Positions 17,077 through 28,281 of a stretch of DNA of 64,000 bases are shown piece by piece. The position numbers and the translations under genes are program-made. This DNA comes from Phytopseudomonas straminea. GTDB lineage: Bacteria > Pseudomonadota > Gammaproteobacteria > Pseudomonadales > Pseudomonadaceae. Below the pieces are notes generated by a model. It was given only the letters and a program-made list of their open reading frames with translations. It ran no database searches and was not told the origin of the DNA. The DNA lies in the NCBI RefSeq assembly GCF_900112645.1, contig NZ_FOMO01000001.1:744001-808000 (forward strand), read 5' to 3'. Every line of letters starts with the position of its first letter. The stretch's first letter is position 1.

Positions 17077-18183
17077 ATGCCCTTCCATCCCATCCGTGAA
17101 CTCATCGATGACTTTCGCCAGGGCAAGATGGTCCTGCTGGTGGACGACGAAGACCGCGAGAACGAGGGCGACCTGCTGCTCGCCGCCGAATTCTGCACAC
17201 CCCAGGCAATCAACTTCATGGCCCGCGAAGCCCGCGGCCTGATCTGCCTGACCCTGACCGACGAGCACTGCCAGCGTCTCGGCCTGGAGCAGATGGTGCC
17301 CAGCAACGGTAGCGTATTTTCCACCGCTTTCACCGTTTCCATCGAAGCCGCCAGCGGCATCACCACCGGCATTTCCGCTGCCGACCGGGCCCACACGGTG
17401 CTGACCGCCGTGGCCGACGATGCCAAGCCCAGCGACCTTGTGCAGCCGGGCCATATCTTTCCGCTGCGCGCCAAGGAAGGCGGCGTGCTGACCCGCGCCG
17501 GGCACACCGAAGCCGGCTGCGACCTGGCCCGACTGGCCGGCGTGACGCCTGCCGCGGTGATCGTCGAGGTGATGAACGAGGACGGCAGCATGGCCCGCCG
17601 CCCCGACCTGGAAGCCTTCGCCGCGCTGCACGGCATCAAGATCGGCACCATCGCCGACCTCATCCAGTACCGCTTGAGCACCGAGCACACCATCACCCGC
17701 ATCGGCGAGCGCGCACTGCCCACGGTGCACGGCGAGTTCCGTCTGATCACTTATGAAGACCGCATCGCCGGCGGCGTACACATGGCCATGGTGATGGGCG
17801 ACATCCGCCATGACGAACCGACCCTGGCGCGCGTACATGCCATCGATCCACTGCGCGATCTGGTCGGCGCCGAGTATTCCGGGCCGCGCAGCTGGACGCT
17901 GTGGGCCGCCCTGGAACGCATCGCTGCCGACGGCAAGGGTGTCGTCGTGGTGCTCGCCAACCATGAGTCGTCGCAAGCCCTGCTCGAACGCGTACCGCAG
18001 CTGACCCAGCCGCAACGGCCCTTCAACCGGGGCCAGCCGCGGGTGTATTCCGAGGTCGGTACCGGTGCGCAGATCTTGCAGGATCTCGGCGTCGGCAAGC
18101 TGCGTCACCTCGGCCCGCCGCTCAAATACGCGGGTCTGGCCGGTTACGAGCTGGAAGTGGTGGAGACCGTGCCGTTCGAGTGA
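17077..18183 (+). CDS. ribB: 3,4-dihydroxy-2-butanone 4-phosphate synthase with degenerate GTP cyclohydrolase II domain (RibBX type)
   Basis: A protein of 368 residues. The N-terminal RibB domain has the metal and active-site motif [22 protein letters not shown] and [21 protein letters not shown], so it should convert ribulose 5-phosphate to the four-carbon riboflavin precursor. The C-terminal third resembles GTP cyclohydrolase II only at its end ([20 protein letters not shown]). It has no cysteine at all, so the zinc site is missing and cyclohydrolase activity is unlikely. Operator site 2 precedes it. A catabolic-regulon copy of ribB would raise flavin supply for the LLM monooxygenase. Confidence 0.93.
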   Translation: MPFHPIRELIDDFRQGKMVLLVDDEDRENEGDLLLAAEFCTPQAINFMAREARGLICLTLTDEHCQRLGLEQMVPSNGSVFSTAFTVSIEAASGITTGISAADRAHTVLTAVADDAKPSDLVQPGHIFPLRAKEGGVLTRAGHTEAGCDLARLAGVTPAAVIVEVMNEDGSMARRPDLEAFAALHGIKIGTIADLIQYRLSTEHTITRIGERALPTVHGEFRLITYEDRIAGGVHMAMVMGDIRHDEPTLARVHAIDPLRDLVGAEYSGPRSWTLWAALERIAADGKGVVVVLANHESSQALLERVPQLTQPQRPFNRGQPRVYSEVGTGAQILQDLGVGKLRHLGPPLKYAGLAGYELEVVETVPFE

Positions 18184-18235
18184 CGGACAGCCGGTCGTAC
18201 GAGCGCCAAAAGATGTATGGCAAATCGCTTGCGCA

Positions 18236-18255
18236 AAGTTTGGAATACCATAATA
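18236..18255. promoter_or_regulatory. Operator site 3, core TGGAATACCA
   Basis: AAGTTTGGAATACCATAATA keeps the right half of the palindrome (ACCATAATA) and has a weaker left half. It lies 150 bp before the ATG of the first ABC binding-protein gene. Confidence 0.65.
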
Positions 18256-18404
18256 TGATATCCCTAATGCCAGCCAATTTATCGCGTGTCCGCACGGGTC
18301 ACCCCGACTGAAACACCGATGATGGCCGCCATTGAAGATCCACTGCTCCGGTTAAGCGGGCAAACGCCCGCTTGCGCACAAACACAACAAAGAGGGCAAG
18401 CAAG

Positions 18405-19430
18405 ATGGTGTTTATCAAAGGTGTTACCTCGGTGCTCGCCGCGAGCATCCTGAGTGCTGCAATCACGACCACCGCCTCGGCGGAAACGGTCAACTTCGTC
18501 AGCTGGGGCGGTACCACCCAGGATGCGCAGAAAGCCGCCTGGGCCGACCCCTTCACCCGCGACACCAAGATCACCGTCGTGCAGGACGGCCCCACCGACT
18601 ACGGCAAGCTCAAGGCCATGGTCGAGAGCGGCAACGTGCAGTGGGACGTGGTCGACGTGGAAGCCGACTTCGCCCTGCGCGCCGCGGCCGAAGGCCTGCT
18701 CGAACCGCTGGACTTCAACGTCATCAAGCGCGATCGCATCGACCCACGCTTCGTCAACGACCACGGCGTCGGTTCGTTCTTCTTCTCCTTCGTGCTCGGC
18801 TACAACGAAGGCGCGGTCGGCGGCAAGAAGCCCGAGGACTGGAGCGCGCTGTTCGACACCGCTACCTACCCCGGCAAGCGCGCCCTGTACAAATGGCCGA
18901 GCCCCGGTGTGCTGGAACTGGCCCTGCTGGCCGACGGCGTAGCAAAGGACAAGCTGTACCCGCTGGATCTGGACCGCGCCTTCAAGAAACTCGACACCAT
19001 CAAGAAGGACATCGTCTGGTGGGGCGGCGGCGCGCAGTCGCAGCAGCTGCTGGCCTCCGGCGAGGCGAGCATGGGCCAGTTCTGGAACGGCCGTATCCAC
19101 GCCCTGCAGGAAGATGGCGCGCCGGTCGCGGCGAGCTGGAAGCAGAACCTGGTCATGGCCGACATGCTGGTCGTGCCCAAGGGCGCCAAGAACAAGGAAG
19201 CGGCCATGAAGTTCCTGGCTAACTCCAGCAGCGCCAAGGGCCAGGCCGACTTCTCCAACCTGACCGCCTACGCGCCGGTCAACCTGGACAGCGTGGCACG
19301 CCTGGATTCGGTGCTGGCAGAGAACCTGCCGACCGCCCACGAGGCCGACCAGATCACCCTGGACTACGCCTACTGGGCCAAGAACGGCGCGGAGATCGCC
19401 ACCCGCTGGAACGAATGGCTGGTGAAGTGA
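18405..19430 (+). CDS. ABC transporter periplasmic substrate-binding protein (PotD-like)
   Basis: A protein of 341 residues. The signal peptide (MVFIKGVTSVLAASILSAA, cut after ASA) is followed by a polyamine/iron-type SBP_bac_8 domain (FVSWGGTTQDAQKAAW, WDVVDVEADFALRAAAEGLLEPLDF). The start is the ATG preceded by GAGGG; upstream TTG codons are less likely. It is the first gene of a PotABCD-like import operon with two permeases and an ATPase. A paralogue with very similar sequence lies after the operon at 22665. Cationic or quaternary nitrogen compounds are typical ligands of this family, but the ligand here is unknown. Confidence 0.92.
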   Translation: MVFIKGVTSVLAASILSAAITTTASAETVNFVSWGGTTQDAQKAAWADPFTRDTKITVVQDGPTDYGKLKAMVESGNVQWDVVDVEADFALRAAAEGLLEPLDFNVIKRDRIDPRFVNDHGVGSFFFSFVLGYNEGAVGGKKPEDWSALFDTATYPGKRALYKWPSPGVLELALLADGVAKDKLYPLDLDRAFKKLDTIKKDIVWWGGGAQSQQLLASGEASMGQFWNGRIHALQEDGAPVAASWKQNLVMADMLVVPKGAKNKEAAMKFLANSSSAKGQADFSNLTAYAPVNLDSVARLDSVLAENLPTAHEADQITLDYAYWAKNGAEIATRWNEWLVK

Positions 19431-19431
19431 A

Positions 19432-20340
19432 ATGACCGCGCTCCGTACCCCTGAGGTCGGTGCAGCAAGCCGTCAGCGCAATGGCGCTGACGGTAACCCG
19501 GAACGGGCAGCGCGCTGGCGCGGTGCCCCGTACCTGCTGCCTGCCCTGCTGTTTCTTGGCTTGTTCTTTCTGGTACCGCTGGTCAGCCTGCTGCTGCGTG
19601 GCGTGCTGGAACCGGAACCAGGCCTGGGCAACTACGCCCAACTATTCGCCAACTCGGCGTACTCCAAGGTGCTGTTCAACACCTTCGCGGTGGCCGGGCT
19701 GGTAACCCTGATCAGCCTATTGCTGGGTTTCCCCCTGGCCTGGGCGATCACCCTGATGCCAAGTGGCTGGGGCCGCTGGCTGTTGAGCATCGTGCTGCTG
19801 TCGATGTGGACCAGCCTGCTGGCGCGCACCTACTCGTGGCTGGTGCTGCTGCAGTCCTCGGGGGTGGTCAACAAATTCCTGATGGGCCTGGGCATCATCG
19901 ATCAGCCGCTGGAGATGGTGCACAACCTGACCGGCGTGGTGATCGGCATGAGCTACATCATGATCCCGTTCATCGTGCTGCCGCTGCAGGCGACCATGAG
20001 CGCCATCGACCCGATGGTGTTGCAGGCCGGCTCGATCTGCGGTGCCAGCCCATGGCGCAACTTCTTCAAGGTATTCATTCCGCTGTGCCGACCGGGCATC
20101 TTCAGCGGCGGCCTGATGGTCTTCGTGATGTCCCTGGGTTACTACGTGACCCCGGCGCTGCTCGGCGGCGCGCAGAACATGATGCTCCCCGAATTCATCA
20201 TCCAGCAGGTGCAATCGTTCCTCAACTGGGGCATCGCCAGTGCGGCAGCAGCCTTGCTGATCCTCATCACCCTGGTGCTGTTCTACGTCTACCTGAAGCT
20301 GCAACCGGAATCGCCGGTCGCTTCCAGCACTGCGAGGTAA
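19432..20340 (+). CDS. ABC transporter permease (PotB-like)
   Basis: A protein of 302 residues. After a polar N-terminus come about six membrane helices with the binding-protein-dependent permease EAA loop (LQAGSICGASPWRNFFKVFIPLCRPG). It starts 1 bp after the binding-protein gene and is followed 6 bp later by the second permease. It should form a heterodimer with that permease in the inner membrane. Confidence 0.92.
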   Translation: MTALRTPEVGAASRQRNGADGNPERAARWRGAPYLLPALLFLGLFFLVPLVSLLLRGVLEPEPGLGNYAQLFANSAYSKVLFNTFAVAGLVTLISLLLGFPLAWAITLMPSGWGRWLLSIVLLSMWTSLLARTYSWLVLLQSSGVVNKFLMGLGIIDQPLEMVHNLTGVVIGMSYIMIPFIVLPLQATMSAIDPMVLQAGSICGASPWRNFFKVFIPLCRPGIFSGGLMVFVMSLGYYVTPALLGGAQNMMLPEFIIQQVQSFLNWGIASAAAALLILITLVLFYVYLKLQPESPVASSTAR

Positions 20341-20346
20341 GCCGCC

Positions 20347-21156
20347 ATGCTGCTGTCACCCAATGCCATGGGTCGTGGCCTGCGCTACGGCCTGAACGCG
20401 ACCACCGCGCTGATCGCCGTGTTCCTGCTGCTGCCGATCCTGTTCATCGTGCTGCTGTCGTTCGGCTCCTCGCAGTGGCTGGTGTTTCCGCCACCGGGCT
20501 GGACGCTGAAGTGGTACGGGCAGTTCTTCTCCAACGCCCAGTGGATGGATTCGGCGCTGGTCAGCCTCAAGGTGGCGCTGCTGACCACCGTGTGCGCCCT
20601 GGCCATCGGCCTGCCCAGCGCCTTCGCCCTGGTGCGCGGCAAGTTCCCGGGTCGTGAACTGCTGTACGCACTGTTCACCCTGCCGATGATCGTGCCGCTG
20701 GTGATCATCGCCGTGGCGGTGTACGCACTGTTTCTCAAGCTCGGCTACACCGGCACGCTATTCGCCTTCGTGGTCAGCCACGTGATCGTCGCGCTGCCGT
20801 TCACCATCATCTCGATCATCAACTCGCTGAAGCTGTTCGATCAGTCCATCGAGGATGCCGCGGTGATCTGCGGCGCCACCCGCCTGCAGGCCATCGTCAA
20901 GGTGACCTTCCCGGCGATTCGCCCAGGCCTGGTATCGGGTGGGCTGTTCGCCTTCCTGGTGTCGTGGGACGAGGTGGTGCTCAGCGTGATGATGGCCAGC
21001 CCCGGCCTGCAGACGCTGCCGGTGAAGATGTGGACGACGCTGCGCCAGGATCTCACCCCGGTGATCGCCGTCGCCTCGACGCTGCTGATCGCCCTTTCCC
21101 TGCTGGTCATGTTCATCGCCGCCATTGCACGCCGGCGCGCCGAAGCCAAAGGCTGA
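20347..21156 (+). CDS. ABC transporter permease (PotC-like)
   Basis: A protein of 269 residues with six predicted membrane helices and the EAA loop (IEDAAVICGATRLQAIVKV) that contacts the ATPase. It pairs with the PotB-like permease encoded just upstream. A basic tail (ARRRAEAKG) follows the last helix. Confidence 0.92.
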   Translation: MLLSPNAMGRGLRYGLNATTALIAVFLLLPILFIVLLSFGSSQWLVFPPPGWTLKWYGQFFSNAQWMDSALVSLKVALLTTVCALAIGLPSAFALVRGKFPGRELLYALFTLPMIVPLVIIAVAVYALFLKLGYTGTLFAFVVSHVIVALPFTIISIINSLKLFDQSIEDAAVICGATRLQAIVKVTFPAIRPGLVSGGLFAFLVSWDEVVLSVMMASPGLQTLPVKMWTTLRQDLTPVIAVASTLLIALSLLVMFIAAIARRRAEAKG

Positions 21157-21173
21157 GCGCCGAGGAGAACCCC

Positions 21174-22322
<1,149 letters not shown>

Positions 22323-22664
22323 GTGCTTGTGCGGTCTATCTTTGTAAAGCAGTCGGCATAAATCGGCGCTGTACCTGTGGGAGCCCGCCATGCGCGCGAA
22401 AAATCGCGGACATGGACTAGGTGTCCCCGCTCGCTCCCACACTGGATCACTGAAAGCCCCTCAACCGTTACTCCCTCCCTTAAGAAGTGGTACTGCTTTT
22501 CCCACATAAAACCCGCGCGCCCGGCGGCTGGCACCGCCGCCGCCCGCCGCAGCGCTTTGGGCAATCTGGAGCGCATCTTGCAATGTGCCAGTACAGTGCG
22601 CGATCGCGGCAGCTTCGCCAGGTCGACAGCCAAGGGCATCTTCAATCGTTCGGGAGGGATTTCC
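22323..22664. other. 342-bp spacer with REP element, no gene
   Basis: It holds the REP copy at 22376-22441. The rest is GC-rich sequence with no supported reading frame, and I see no operator copy here. Transcription of the following binding-protein gene may come from read-through or from an unrecognised promoter. Confidence 0.5.
22376..22441. repeat. REP palindrome, TGTGGGAGCG family, long form
   Basis: It starts TGTGGGAGCCCGCCATGCGC, contains a second hairpin around CATGGACTAGG and ends CGCTCCCACA. The copy at 47664 has the same long form. Confidence 0.8.
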
Positions 22665-23675
22665 ATGCGCATAGTGCTGGCCATGCTGCTGGGGCTGCAG
22701 CTGTTTTCCACCGCTCACGCCGAGCAGAGCCTCACCTTCGTCAGTTGGGGCGGCAGCACCCAGGCCGCGCAGACCCGGGCCTGGAGCGAGCCCTTCACCC
22801 AGCAGACCGGCATTCGCGTCGAGCAGGCCGGCCCCACCGATTACGCGGCCTTCAAGGCCATGGTGGAAAGCGGCAAGGTCACCTGGGACGTGGTCGACGT
22901 GGAGGCGGACTTCGCCCTGCGTGCCGGCCGTGAAGGCCTGCTCGAGCCGCTGGACTTCAAGCAGATCGCCAAACGCACCATCGACCCGCGCTTCGTCACT
23001 ATCTACGGCGCCGGTTCGTTCTACTTCTCCTTCATCCTCGGCTACAACACCAAGGTGCTCACCAGCGCGCCGCAGGATTGGGCGGCGCTGTTCGACACCC
23101 GCGCCTATCCGGGCAAGCGCGCCTTGTACAAGTGGCCGAGCCCCGGCGTACTGGAGATCGCCCTGCTCGCCGACGGCGTGGCCGCCGACAAGCTGTACCC
23201 GCTGGACCTGGACCGCGCCTTCCGCAAGCTCGACAGCATCAAGGGCGACATCGCCTGGTGGGGCAGCGGCGACGAGTCCCAGCAGTTGCTGTCGAGCGGC
23301 ACGGCCGGACTGGGCATGTTCTGGAATGGCCGGGTCAACGCCCTGCGCGATCAGGGGGCGCCGGTGGGCATCAACTGGCAGCAGAACCTGGTGACCGGTG
23401 ATTTCCTGGTGATTCCCCGCGGTGCACCGAACGCCGACGCGGCGCGCGCCTTCATCGCCCACGCCACCAGCCCCAAGGCGCAGGCGGATTTCTCCTCGCT
23501 GACCGGCTACGCGCCCGTCAACCTGAGTGCTTCGGCACTGGTCGATCCCAAGCTGGCGGAGAGCCAGCCGAGCGCTCACAAGGCCGGGCAGATCACCCTG
23601 GATTTCAAATATTGGAGCCTGAACGGCGAGCGCATCGCCGAGCGCTGGTACGCCTGGCAGGCCGCCAAGAACTGA
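22665..23675 (+). CDS. Second ABC transporter substrate-binding protein, paralogue of the first
   Basis: A protein of 336 residues with a signal peptide (MRIVLAMLLGLQLFSTAHA) and the same domain as the 18405 protein: FVSWGGSTQAAQTRAW, WDVVDVEADFALRAGREGLLEPLDF, YPGKRALYKWPSPGVLE. The start follows GGGAGGGA. No second permease or ATPase gene is present, so it probably shares the PotABC parts upstream and widens or shifts substrate range. A local duplication is the simplest origin. Confidence 0.92.
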   Translation: MRIVLAMLLGLQLFSTAHAEQSLTFVSWGGSTQAAQTRAWSEPFTQQTGIRVEQAGPTDYAAFKAMVESGKVTWDVVDVEADFALRAGREGLLEPLDFKQIAKRTIDPRFVTIYGAGSFYFSFILGYNTKVLTSAPQDWAALFDTRAYPGKRALYKWPSPGVLEIALLADGVAADKLYPLDLDRAFRKLDSIKGDIAWWGSGDESQQLLSSGTAGLGMFWNGRVNALRDQGAPVGINWQQNLVTGDFLVIPRGAPNADAARAFIAHATSPKAQADFSSLTGYAPVNLSASALVDPKLAESQPSAHKAGQITLDFKYWSLNGERIAERWYAWQAAKN

Positions 23676-23720
23676 CGCTTTTCGACAAGAGGGGTCTCGG
23701 GTACTCGCCAAAGTATTTTA

Positions 23721-23740
23721 TATTATGGTATACCATAGAC
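23721..23740. promoter_or_regulatory. Operator site 4, core TGGTATACCA
   Basis: TATTATGGTATACCATAGAC has the same 10-bp core as site 1 and an equally good left arm. It lies 86 bp before the ATG of the LLM monooxygenase gene. Confidence 0.8.
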
Positions 23741-23826
23741 CATGAGCTACCTGATCCTGCAGGTGGCCAGTCCCGACGGCGGCTCGCGCCTGGCGTCTGG
23801 GCCTTACAAAAATCGAGGAAAGCGAC

Positions 23827-24867
23827 ATGAAATTCTCTTTGTTCGTCCACATGGAACGCTACGACCAGGACGTCAGCCACCGTGAGCTCTTTGAGCAGCT
23901 GACCGAGCTCACCCTGCTGGCCGAGGCCGGCGGTTTCAGCACCGTGTGGGTTGGCGAACACCACGCCATGGAATACACCATCTCGCCGAGCCCGATGCCG
24001 ATTCTGTCGTACTTGGCCGCGCGTACCAGCACCATCCGCCTGGGCGCCGGTACCATCATCGCGCCGTTCTGGAACCCGATTCGCGTGGCCGGTGAATGCG
24101 CCCTGCTCGACGTGATCAGCAACGGTCGTATGGAAGTGGGCCTGGCCCGCGGCGCCTACCAGTTCGAATTCGACCGCATGGCCGGTGGCATGCCGGCCAC
24201 CGACGGCGGCAAGGCGCTGCGCGAGATGGTCCCGGTGGTGCGCAAGCTGTGGGAAGGCGATTACGCCCATGACGGTGAGGTGTACAAATTCCCCACCTCC
24301 ACCAGCGTGCCGAAGCCGTACAACGCCCAGCCGCCGATGTGGATCGCCGCCCGCGACCCGGACTCGCACAACTTCGCCGTGGCCAACGGCTGCAACGTGA
24401 TGGTCACGCCGCTGATGAAGGGCGACGAGGAAGTGGTCGACCTGAACAACAAGTTCAACGCCGCCCTGGCCAACAACCCGGGCGTGCCGCGCCCGCAACT
24501 GATGGTGCTGCGTCACACCCACGTGCACCTGGCCGATGACCCCGAGGGCTGGAAGCTCGGCGCAGCCGCCATCTCGCGCTTCTACCGCACCTTCGATGCC
24601 TGGTTCGGCAACAAGACCACGCCGGTCAACGGTTTCCTGGAGCCGAGCCCGGAGTCCAAGTTCGCTGAAGTGCCGGCGTTCCAGCTGGAGAACATCCGCA
24701 AGAACACCATGATCGGCACGCCCGAGGAAATCATCGCGCGCATTCGTCACTACCAGGAACTGGGCGTCGACGAATTCAGCTTCTGGGCCGACAACAGCCT
24801 GCCCTACGCTGAGAAGAAAAAGTCCCTGGAGCTGTTCATCCAGCACGTGGTGCCGGCCTTCCGCTGA
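23827..24867 (+). CDS. LLM-class (luciferase-like) flavin-dependent monooxygenase
   Basis: A protein of 346 residues forming a luciferase-like TIM barrel: VWVGEHHAMEYTISPSPMPIL, RLGAGTIIAPFWNPIRVAGE, ISNGRMEVGLARGAYQFEF and IGTPEEIIARI. Such enzymes use reduced FMN from a partner reductase and O2 to oxidise or cleave a substrate. The reductase encoded at 6262 is the probable partner, although the genes are 17 kb apart, because both transcription units carry the same operator. In the trigonelline pathway an enzyme of this class opens the pyridinium ring. I infer the ring-opening step here. Confidence 0.92.
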   Translation: MKFSLFVHMERYDQDVSHRELFEQLTELTLLAEAGGFSTVWVGEHHAMEYTISPSPMPILSYLAARTSTIRLGAGTIIAPFWNPIRVAGECALLDVISNGRMEVGLARGAYQFEFDRMAGGMPATDGGKALREMVPVVRKLWEGDYAHDGEVYKFPTSTSVPKPYNAQPPMWIAARDPDSHNFAVANGCNVMVTPLMKGDEEVVDLNNKFNAALANNPGVPRPQLMVLRHTHVHLADDPEGWKLGAAAISRFYRTFDAWFGNKTTPVNGFLEPSPESKFAEVPAFQLENIRKNTMIGTPEEIIARIRHYQELGVDEFSFWADNSLPYAEKKKSLELFIQHVVPAFR

Positions 24868-24876
24868 GCATCACCC

Positions 24877-24900
24877 CGCACAGCCCGGCCCGCGCCGGGC
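24877..24900. terminator. GC-rich hairpin after the LLM gene
   Basis: AGCCCGGC pairs with GCCGGGCT across CCGC, shortly after the LLM stop codon. No T run follows, so it may only stabilise the transcript end. Confidence 0.4.
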
Positions 24901-25125
24901 TGCTGCAACGATCGAAAACGCTGCTATCCGAATAAAGACAAGAAGTAGGTTTTTCCCATGTTGTTGCGTGCCTTCCCATCGCGTCACCCCTGCCCGTTCT
25001 CCCTCGCCCGCGGCCCGGCCCGCAGCGAGCGCGGCTGACCTCAGCCACGACACCCCACGCATCCACCCGGCACTGCCCGCCTTGCGCGCAGCGTGCCGCT
25101 ACCGCCTTGCGCAGGAGAACCCGAC

Positions 25126-26532
25126 ATGTCCCATAACAACGCTCCCCAAGAACTCGTCGAAAGCAACAGCGTCGGCCAGGTGGCCGATGCTGATCGTCAC
25201 GGCCGCGTCCGTGACCTGTTCACCCTCTGGTTCAGCACCAACATCGCACCGCTGCCGATCGTCACCGGCGCCATGGCCGTGCAGGTGTTCCACCTGAGCA
25301 TCGGCTGGGCGATCTGCGCCATCTTGGTCGGCCACCTGCTCGGCGGTATCGTGCTTGGCCTGGCGTCAGCCCAGGGCCCGCAGATGGGCCTGCCGCAGAT
25401 GCTGCAGAGCCGCGGCCAGTTCGGTCGCTACGGGGCGCTGCTGGTGGTGGTGATCGCCGCCGTGCTGTACATCGGCTTCTTCATCTCCAACTGCGTGCTG
25501 GCCGGCAAATCCATCCACACCGTGGCGCCGGATCTGCCGCTGCCGGCCGCCGTGCTGATCGGCGCCTGCGCCGCGACGCTGATCGGCATCCTGGGCTACA
25601 ACTTCATCCACACCCTCAACCGCATCGGCACCTGGGTGATGGGCATCGGCCTGCTGGCGGGCTTCATCGCCCTGTTCGCCAACGGCCTGCCGGCGGACTT
25701 CGCCAGCCGCGGCGGTTTCAACCTGGCCGGCTGGCTGGCCATGGCCTCGCTGGGCGCCATCTGGCAGATCTCCTTCGCGCCCTACACCTCGGATTACTCG
25801 CGCTACCTGCCGCGCAACGTGGGCATCTGGAAGCCCTTCATCGCCACCTACTGCGGCGCCGTGCTGGGCACTTCGCTGTGCTTCATCTTCGGCACCCTGG
25901 TGGCGCTGGCGGTGAGTGCCGAGACGGACACCATGGAAGCGGTGAAGCAGAGCACCGGCGTGTTCGGGCCCGTGCTGATGGTGCTGTTCATCCTCAGCAT
26001 CATCAGCCACAACGCCCTGAACCTGTACGGTGCGGTGCTGGCGCTGATCACCTCGGTGCAGACCTTCGCCGCCGACTGGGCACCGAGCCGCCAGGCCCGC
26101 GTGGCGCTGTCGGCGATCCTGCTGGTGGCCTGCTGCGTGGTCGCGGTAACGGCACCCGCGGACTTCATCGCGCGCTTCATGCAGCTGATCCTGGCGATGA
26201 TGATCGTGCTGGTGCCCTGGGCGGTGATCAACCTGGCCGACTTCTACCTGGTGCAGAAGCAGCGCTATCACATTCCCTCGCTGTTCGACGCCACCGGCGG
26301 CATCTACGGGCGCTTCAACCCCAACGCGGTCAGCGCCTACGCCATCGGCATCGTGGTGCAACTGCCGTTCGCGGTCACGCCGATCTACACCGGCCCCATC
26401 GCCAGCAAACTCGACGGCGCCGACCTGTCCTGGCTGGTGGCAATCGTTGTCACCCTGCCGCTGTACCTGCTGCTGTCGAGCCGCGACACGCTGTACCGGC
26501 GCCAGCAGATCTCGGCGTTGTCGCAGGCCTAA
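25126..26532 (+). CDS. NCS1-family purine/cytosine-type permease
   Basis: A protein of 468 residues with about twelve membrane segments. The signature region LFTLWFSTNIAPLPIVTGA starts near residue 32, and ISFAPYTSDYSRYLPRNVG is in the middle. It is more like cytosine/purine permeases (CodB group) than the carrier at 14258. The start follows CAGGAG. It lies 258 bp after the LLM gene and may bring in the heterocyclic substrate of that enzyme. No operator copy lies directly upstream, so co-transcription with the LLM gene is assumed. Confidence 0.9.
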   Translation: MSHNNAPQELVESNSVGQVADADRHGRVRDLFTLWFSTNIAPLPIVTGAMAVQVFHLSIGWAICAILVGHLLGGIVLGLASAQGPQMGLPQMLQSRGQFGRYGALLVVVIAAVLYIGFFISNCVLAGKSIHTVAPDLPLPAAVLIGACAATLIGILGYNFIHTLNRIGTWVMGIGLLAGFIALFANGLPADFASRGGFNLAGWLAMASLGAIWQISFAPYTSDYSRYLPRNVGIWKPFIATYCGAVLGTSLCFIFGTLVALAVSAETDTMEAVKQSTGVFGPVLMVLFILSIISHNALNLYGAVLALITSVQTFAADWAPSRQARVALSAILLVACCVVAVTAPADFIARFMQLILAMMIVLVPWAVINLADFYLVQKQRYHIPSLFDATGGIYGRFNPNAVSAYAIGIVVQLPFAVTPIYTGPIASKLDGADLSWLVAIVVTLPLYLLLSSRDTLYRRQQISALSQA

Positions 26533-26544
26533 CGGTCATCGGCG

Positions 26545-26575
26545 AAAAAGCTCCGCGCCTGCCATGCGGGGCTTT
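26545..26575 (+). terminator. Terminator hairpin after the second NCS1 gene
   Basis: AAAGCTCCGC (26547-26556) pairs with GCGGGGCTTT (26566-26575) with one G-T wobble and a 9-nt loop. It marks the right edge of the catabolic region. Confidence 0.65.
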
Positions 26576-26701
26576 CGCTCAATCGCAAAATGGATTAGAG
26601 CGGCAACAGCAGGAAGTTTCACGTGGAACGCTGATTTCTATCGGTGACGACCTATCGATAGCGTGGTCTATGCTGGCACGGCAGCTATCAAGCGAACGAC
26701 C

Positions 26702-28141
26702 ATGGAATTCGGCATCCAGCATTTCTTCGGCTATCTGATTGCAGCGATCCACGTGCTCGGGACGCTTGCCGCGGTGCATGCGATTCTCACCGTACGCACC
26801 GCTCAAGGCGCCATCGCCTGGGCGCTGTCGCTGTTCTTCATGCCCTACCTGACGCTGCTGCCCTACGTGATCTTCGGGCGCAGCCGCTTCTATGCGTACA
26901 TCGATGCGCGCCGAGTGGTCGACAAACAGATGCACAAGGCAATGGCCTCGCTGGACTGGCGCCCTTGGGTGCAGGAGGCCATCGCCGCCGGCGAGTCGGA
27001 AGCTTACGGCCAGTTGCGCGCATTACCGCGCCTCGGGCGCATGCCCTGCCTGGCCGGCAACCAGGTCAGTCTCTTGGTCGACGGCAAGGCGACCTTCGAG
27101 GCGATCCTCCAGGCGATTGCCGACGCACATCAGGTGATCCTGATCCAGTTCTTCATCGTTCACGACGACAAACTTGGCCGCCGTTTGCAGGAGGCCCTGC
27201 TCGAGCGCGCCGCCGCTGGTGTGCAGGTGTACTTCCTCTACGACGCGGTCGGCAGCCACGCCCTGCCGCGCCGCTATATCAAGCACCTGCGCGAAGGCGG
27301 TGTGCACATGCACGCCTTCCCCACCGGCGGCGGCGTGCTAAATCGCTTCCAGCTGAATTTCCGCAACCACCGCAAGATCGTGGTGGTCGACGGCGAGCGC
27401 GGTTTCCTCGGCGGGCACAACGTCGGCGACGAATACCTGGGCGAAAAGCCGCGCCTGTCGCCGTGGCGCGATACCCACGTCGAGGTGCACGGCCCGGCAG
27501 TGGCCTGCCTGCAGGAATCCTTCGCCGAAGACTGGTTCTGGGCGACCCGCAAGCTGCCACCGCTGCTGCTGCCCGAGCGCTACCCGGACGAAGGCATGCT
27601 CTGCCAGGTGATCAGCAGCGGCCCGGCCGATGCCCAGGAAACCTGCTCGCTGCTGTTCGTGGAAATGCTCAACGCCGCCCGCGAGCGCATCTGGCTGACC
27701 AGCCCCTACTTCATCCCCGACGAGGCGCTGTTCGCCGCCCTGCGCCTGGCCGTGCTGCGCGGCGTGGACGTGCGCATCCTGCTGCCCTCGCGCCCCGACC
27801 ATCGCATCGTCTACGCCGCCTCCAACCTGTTCGCCTTGGAAGCCCTGCGCGCCGGCGTACGGATCTTCCGTTACTTGCCGGGCTTCCTGCACCAGAAGGT
27901 CGCGCTGATCGATAGCGACATCGGCGTGGTCGGCAGCGCCAACCTGGACAACCGCTCGTTCCGTCTCAACTTCGAAATCACCCTGGTCACCGTCGACAGC
28001 GAATTCGCCCGCCAGGTCGAGGCGATGCTGCTGGAAGACTTCAGCCAGTCCCGCGAACTGATCGGCGCCGACCGCCGCGAAGTACATCGCCTGCAGCAAC
28101 TGGGCATGCGCGTGGCGCGGCTGATTTCGCCTATTCTCTGA
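26702..28141 (+). CDS. clsA: Cardiolipin synthase
   Basis: A protein of 479 residues, the usual ClsA length. Two N-terminal membrane helices ([37 protein letters not shown]) precede two phospholipase D motifs, HRKIVVVD and HQKVALID, each followed by the GG-N or GS-N segment. It joins two phosphatidylglycerol molecules to make cardiolipin and glycerol at the inner membrane. The start is the ATG of MEFGIQHFF; an upstream in-frame extension is unlikely. It stands alone, unrelated to the catabolic genes. Confidence 0.96.
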   Translation: MEFGIQHFFGYLIAAIHVLGTLAAVHAILTVRTAQGAIAWALSLFFMPYLTLLPYVIFGRSRFYAYIDARRVVDKQMHKAMASLDWRPWVQEAIAAGESEAYGQLRALPRLGRMPCLAGNQVSLLVDGKATFEAILQAIADAHQVILIQFFIVHDDKLGRRLQEALLERAAAGVQVYFLYDAVGSHALPRRYIKHLREGGVHMHAFPTGGGVLNRFQLNFRNHRKIVVVDGERGFLGGHNVGDEYLGEKPRLSPWRDTHVEVHGPAVACLQESFAEDWFWATRKLPPLLLPERYPDEGMLCQVISSGPADAQETCSLLFVEMLNAARERIWLTSPYFIPDEALFAALRLAVLRGVDVRILLPSRPDHRIVYAASNLFALEALRAGVRIFRYLPGFLHQKVALIDSDIGVVGSANLDNRSFRLNFEITLVTVDSEFARQVEAMLLEDFSQSRELIGADRREVHRLQQLGMRVARLISPIL

Positions 28142-28281
28142 GCGCCTGTTCAAACGAAGCGGCAGGAACTCTGCCGTGCCGCAAATCAGGGCTGCATTTA
28201 CTTGAAAACTTCGCCCCCAAGGGCTGGGTTGCTGCGAAAGACCGTTTTGAGCGCTCTGGTATGGCAGCTTTCAACGCTGTC

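Noticed and set aside
17700..18183. Functional GTP cyclohydrolase II domain
   Set aside because: No cysteine exists in this domain, so the zinc site required for activity is absent.
23742..23860. Possible leader peptide MSYLILQVASPDGG starting right after operator 4
   Set aside because: It has no ribosome site, runs out of frame into the LLM gene and has no recognisable feature.
24958..25038. Possible 26-codon ORF (MLLRAFPSRH...) before the second NCS1 gene
   Set aside because: Weak ribosome site and arginine/proline-rich composition; no evidence of translation.
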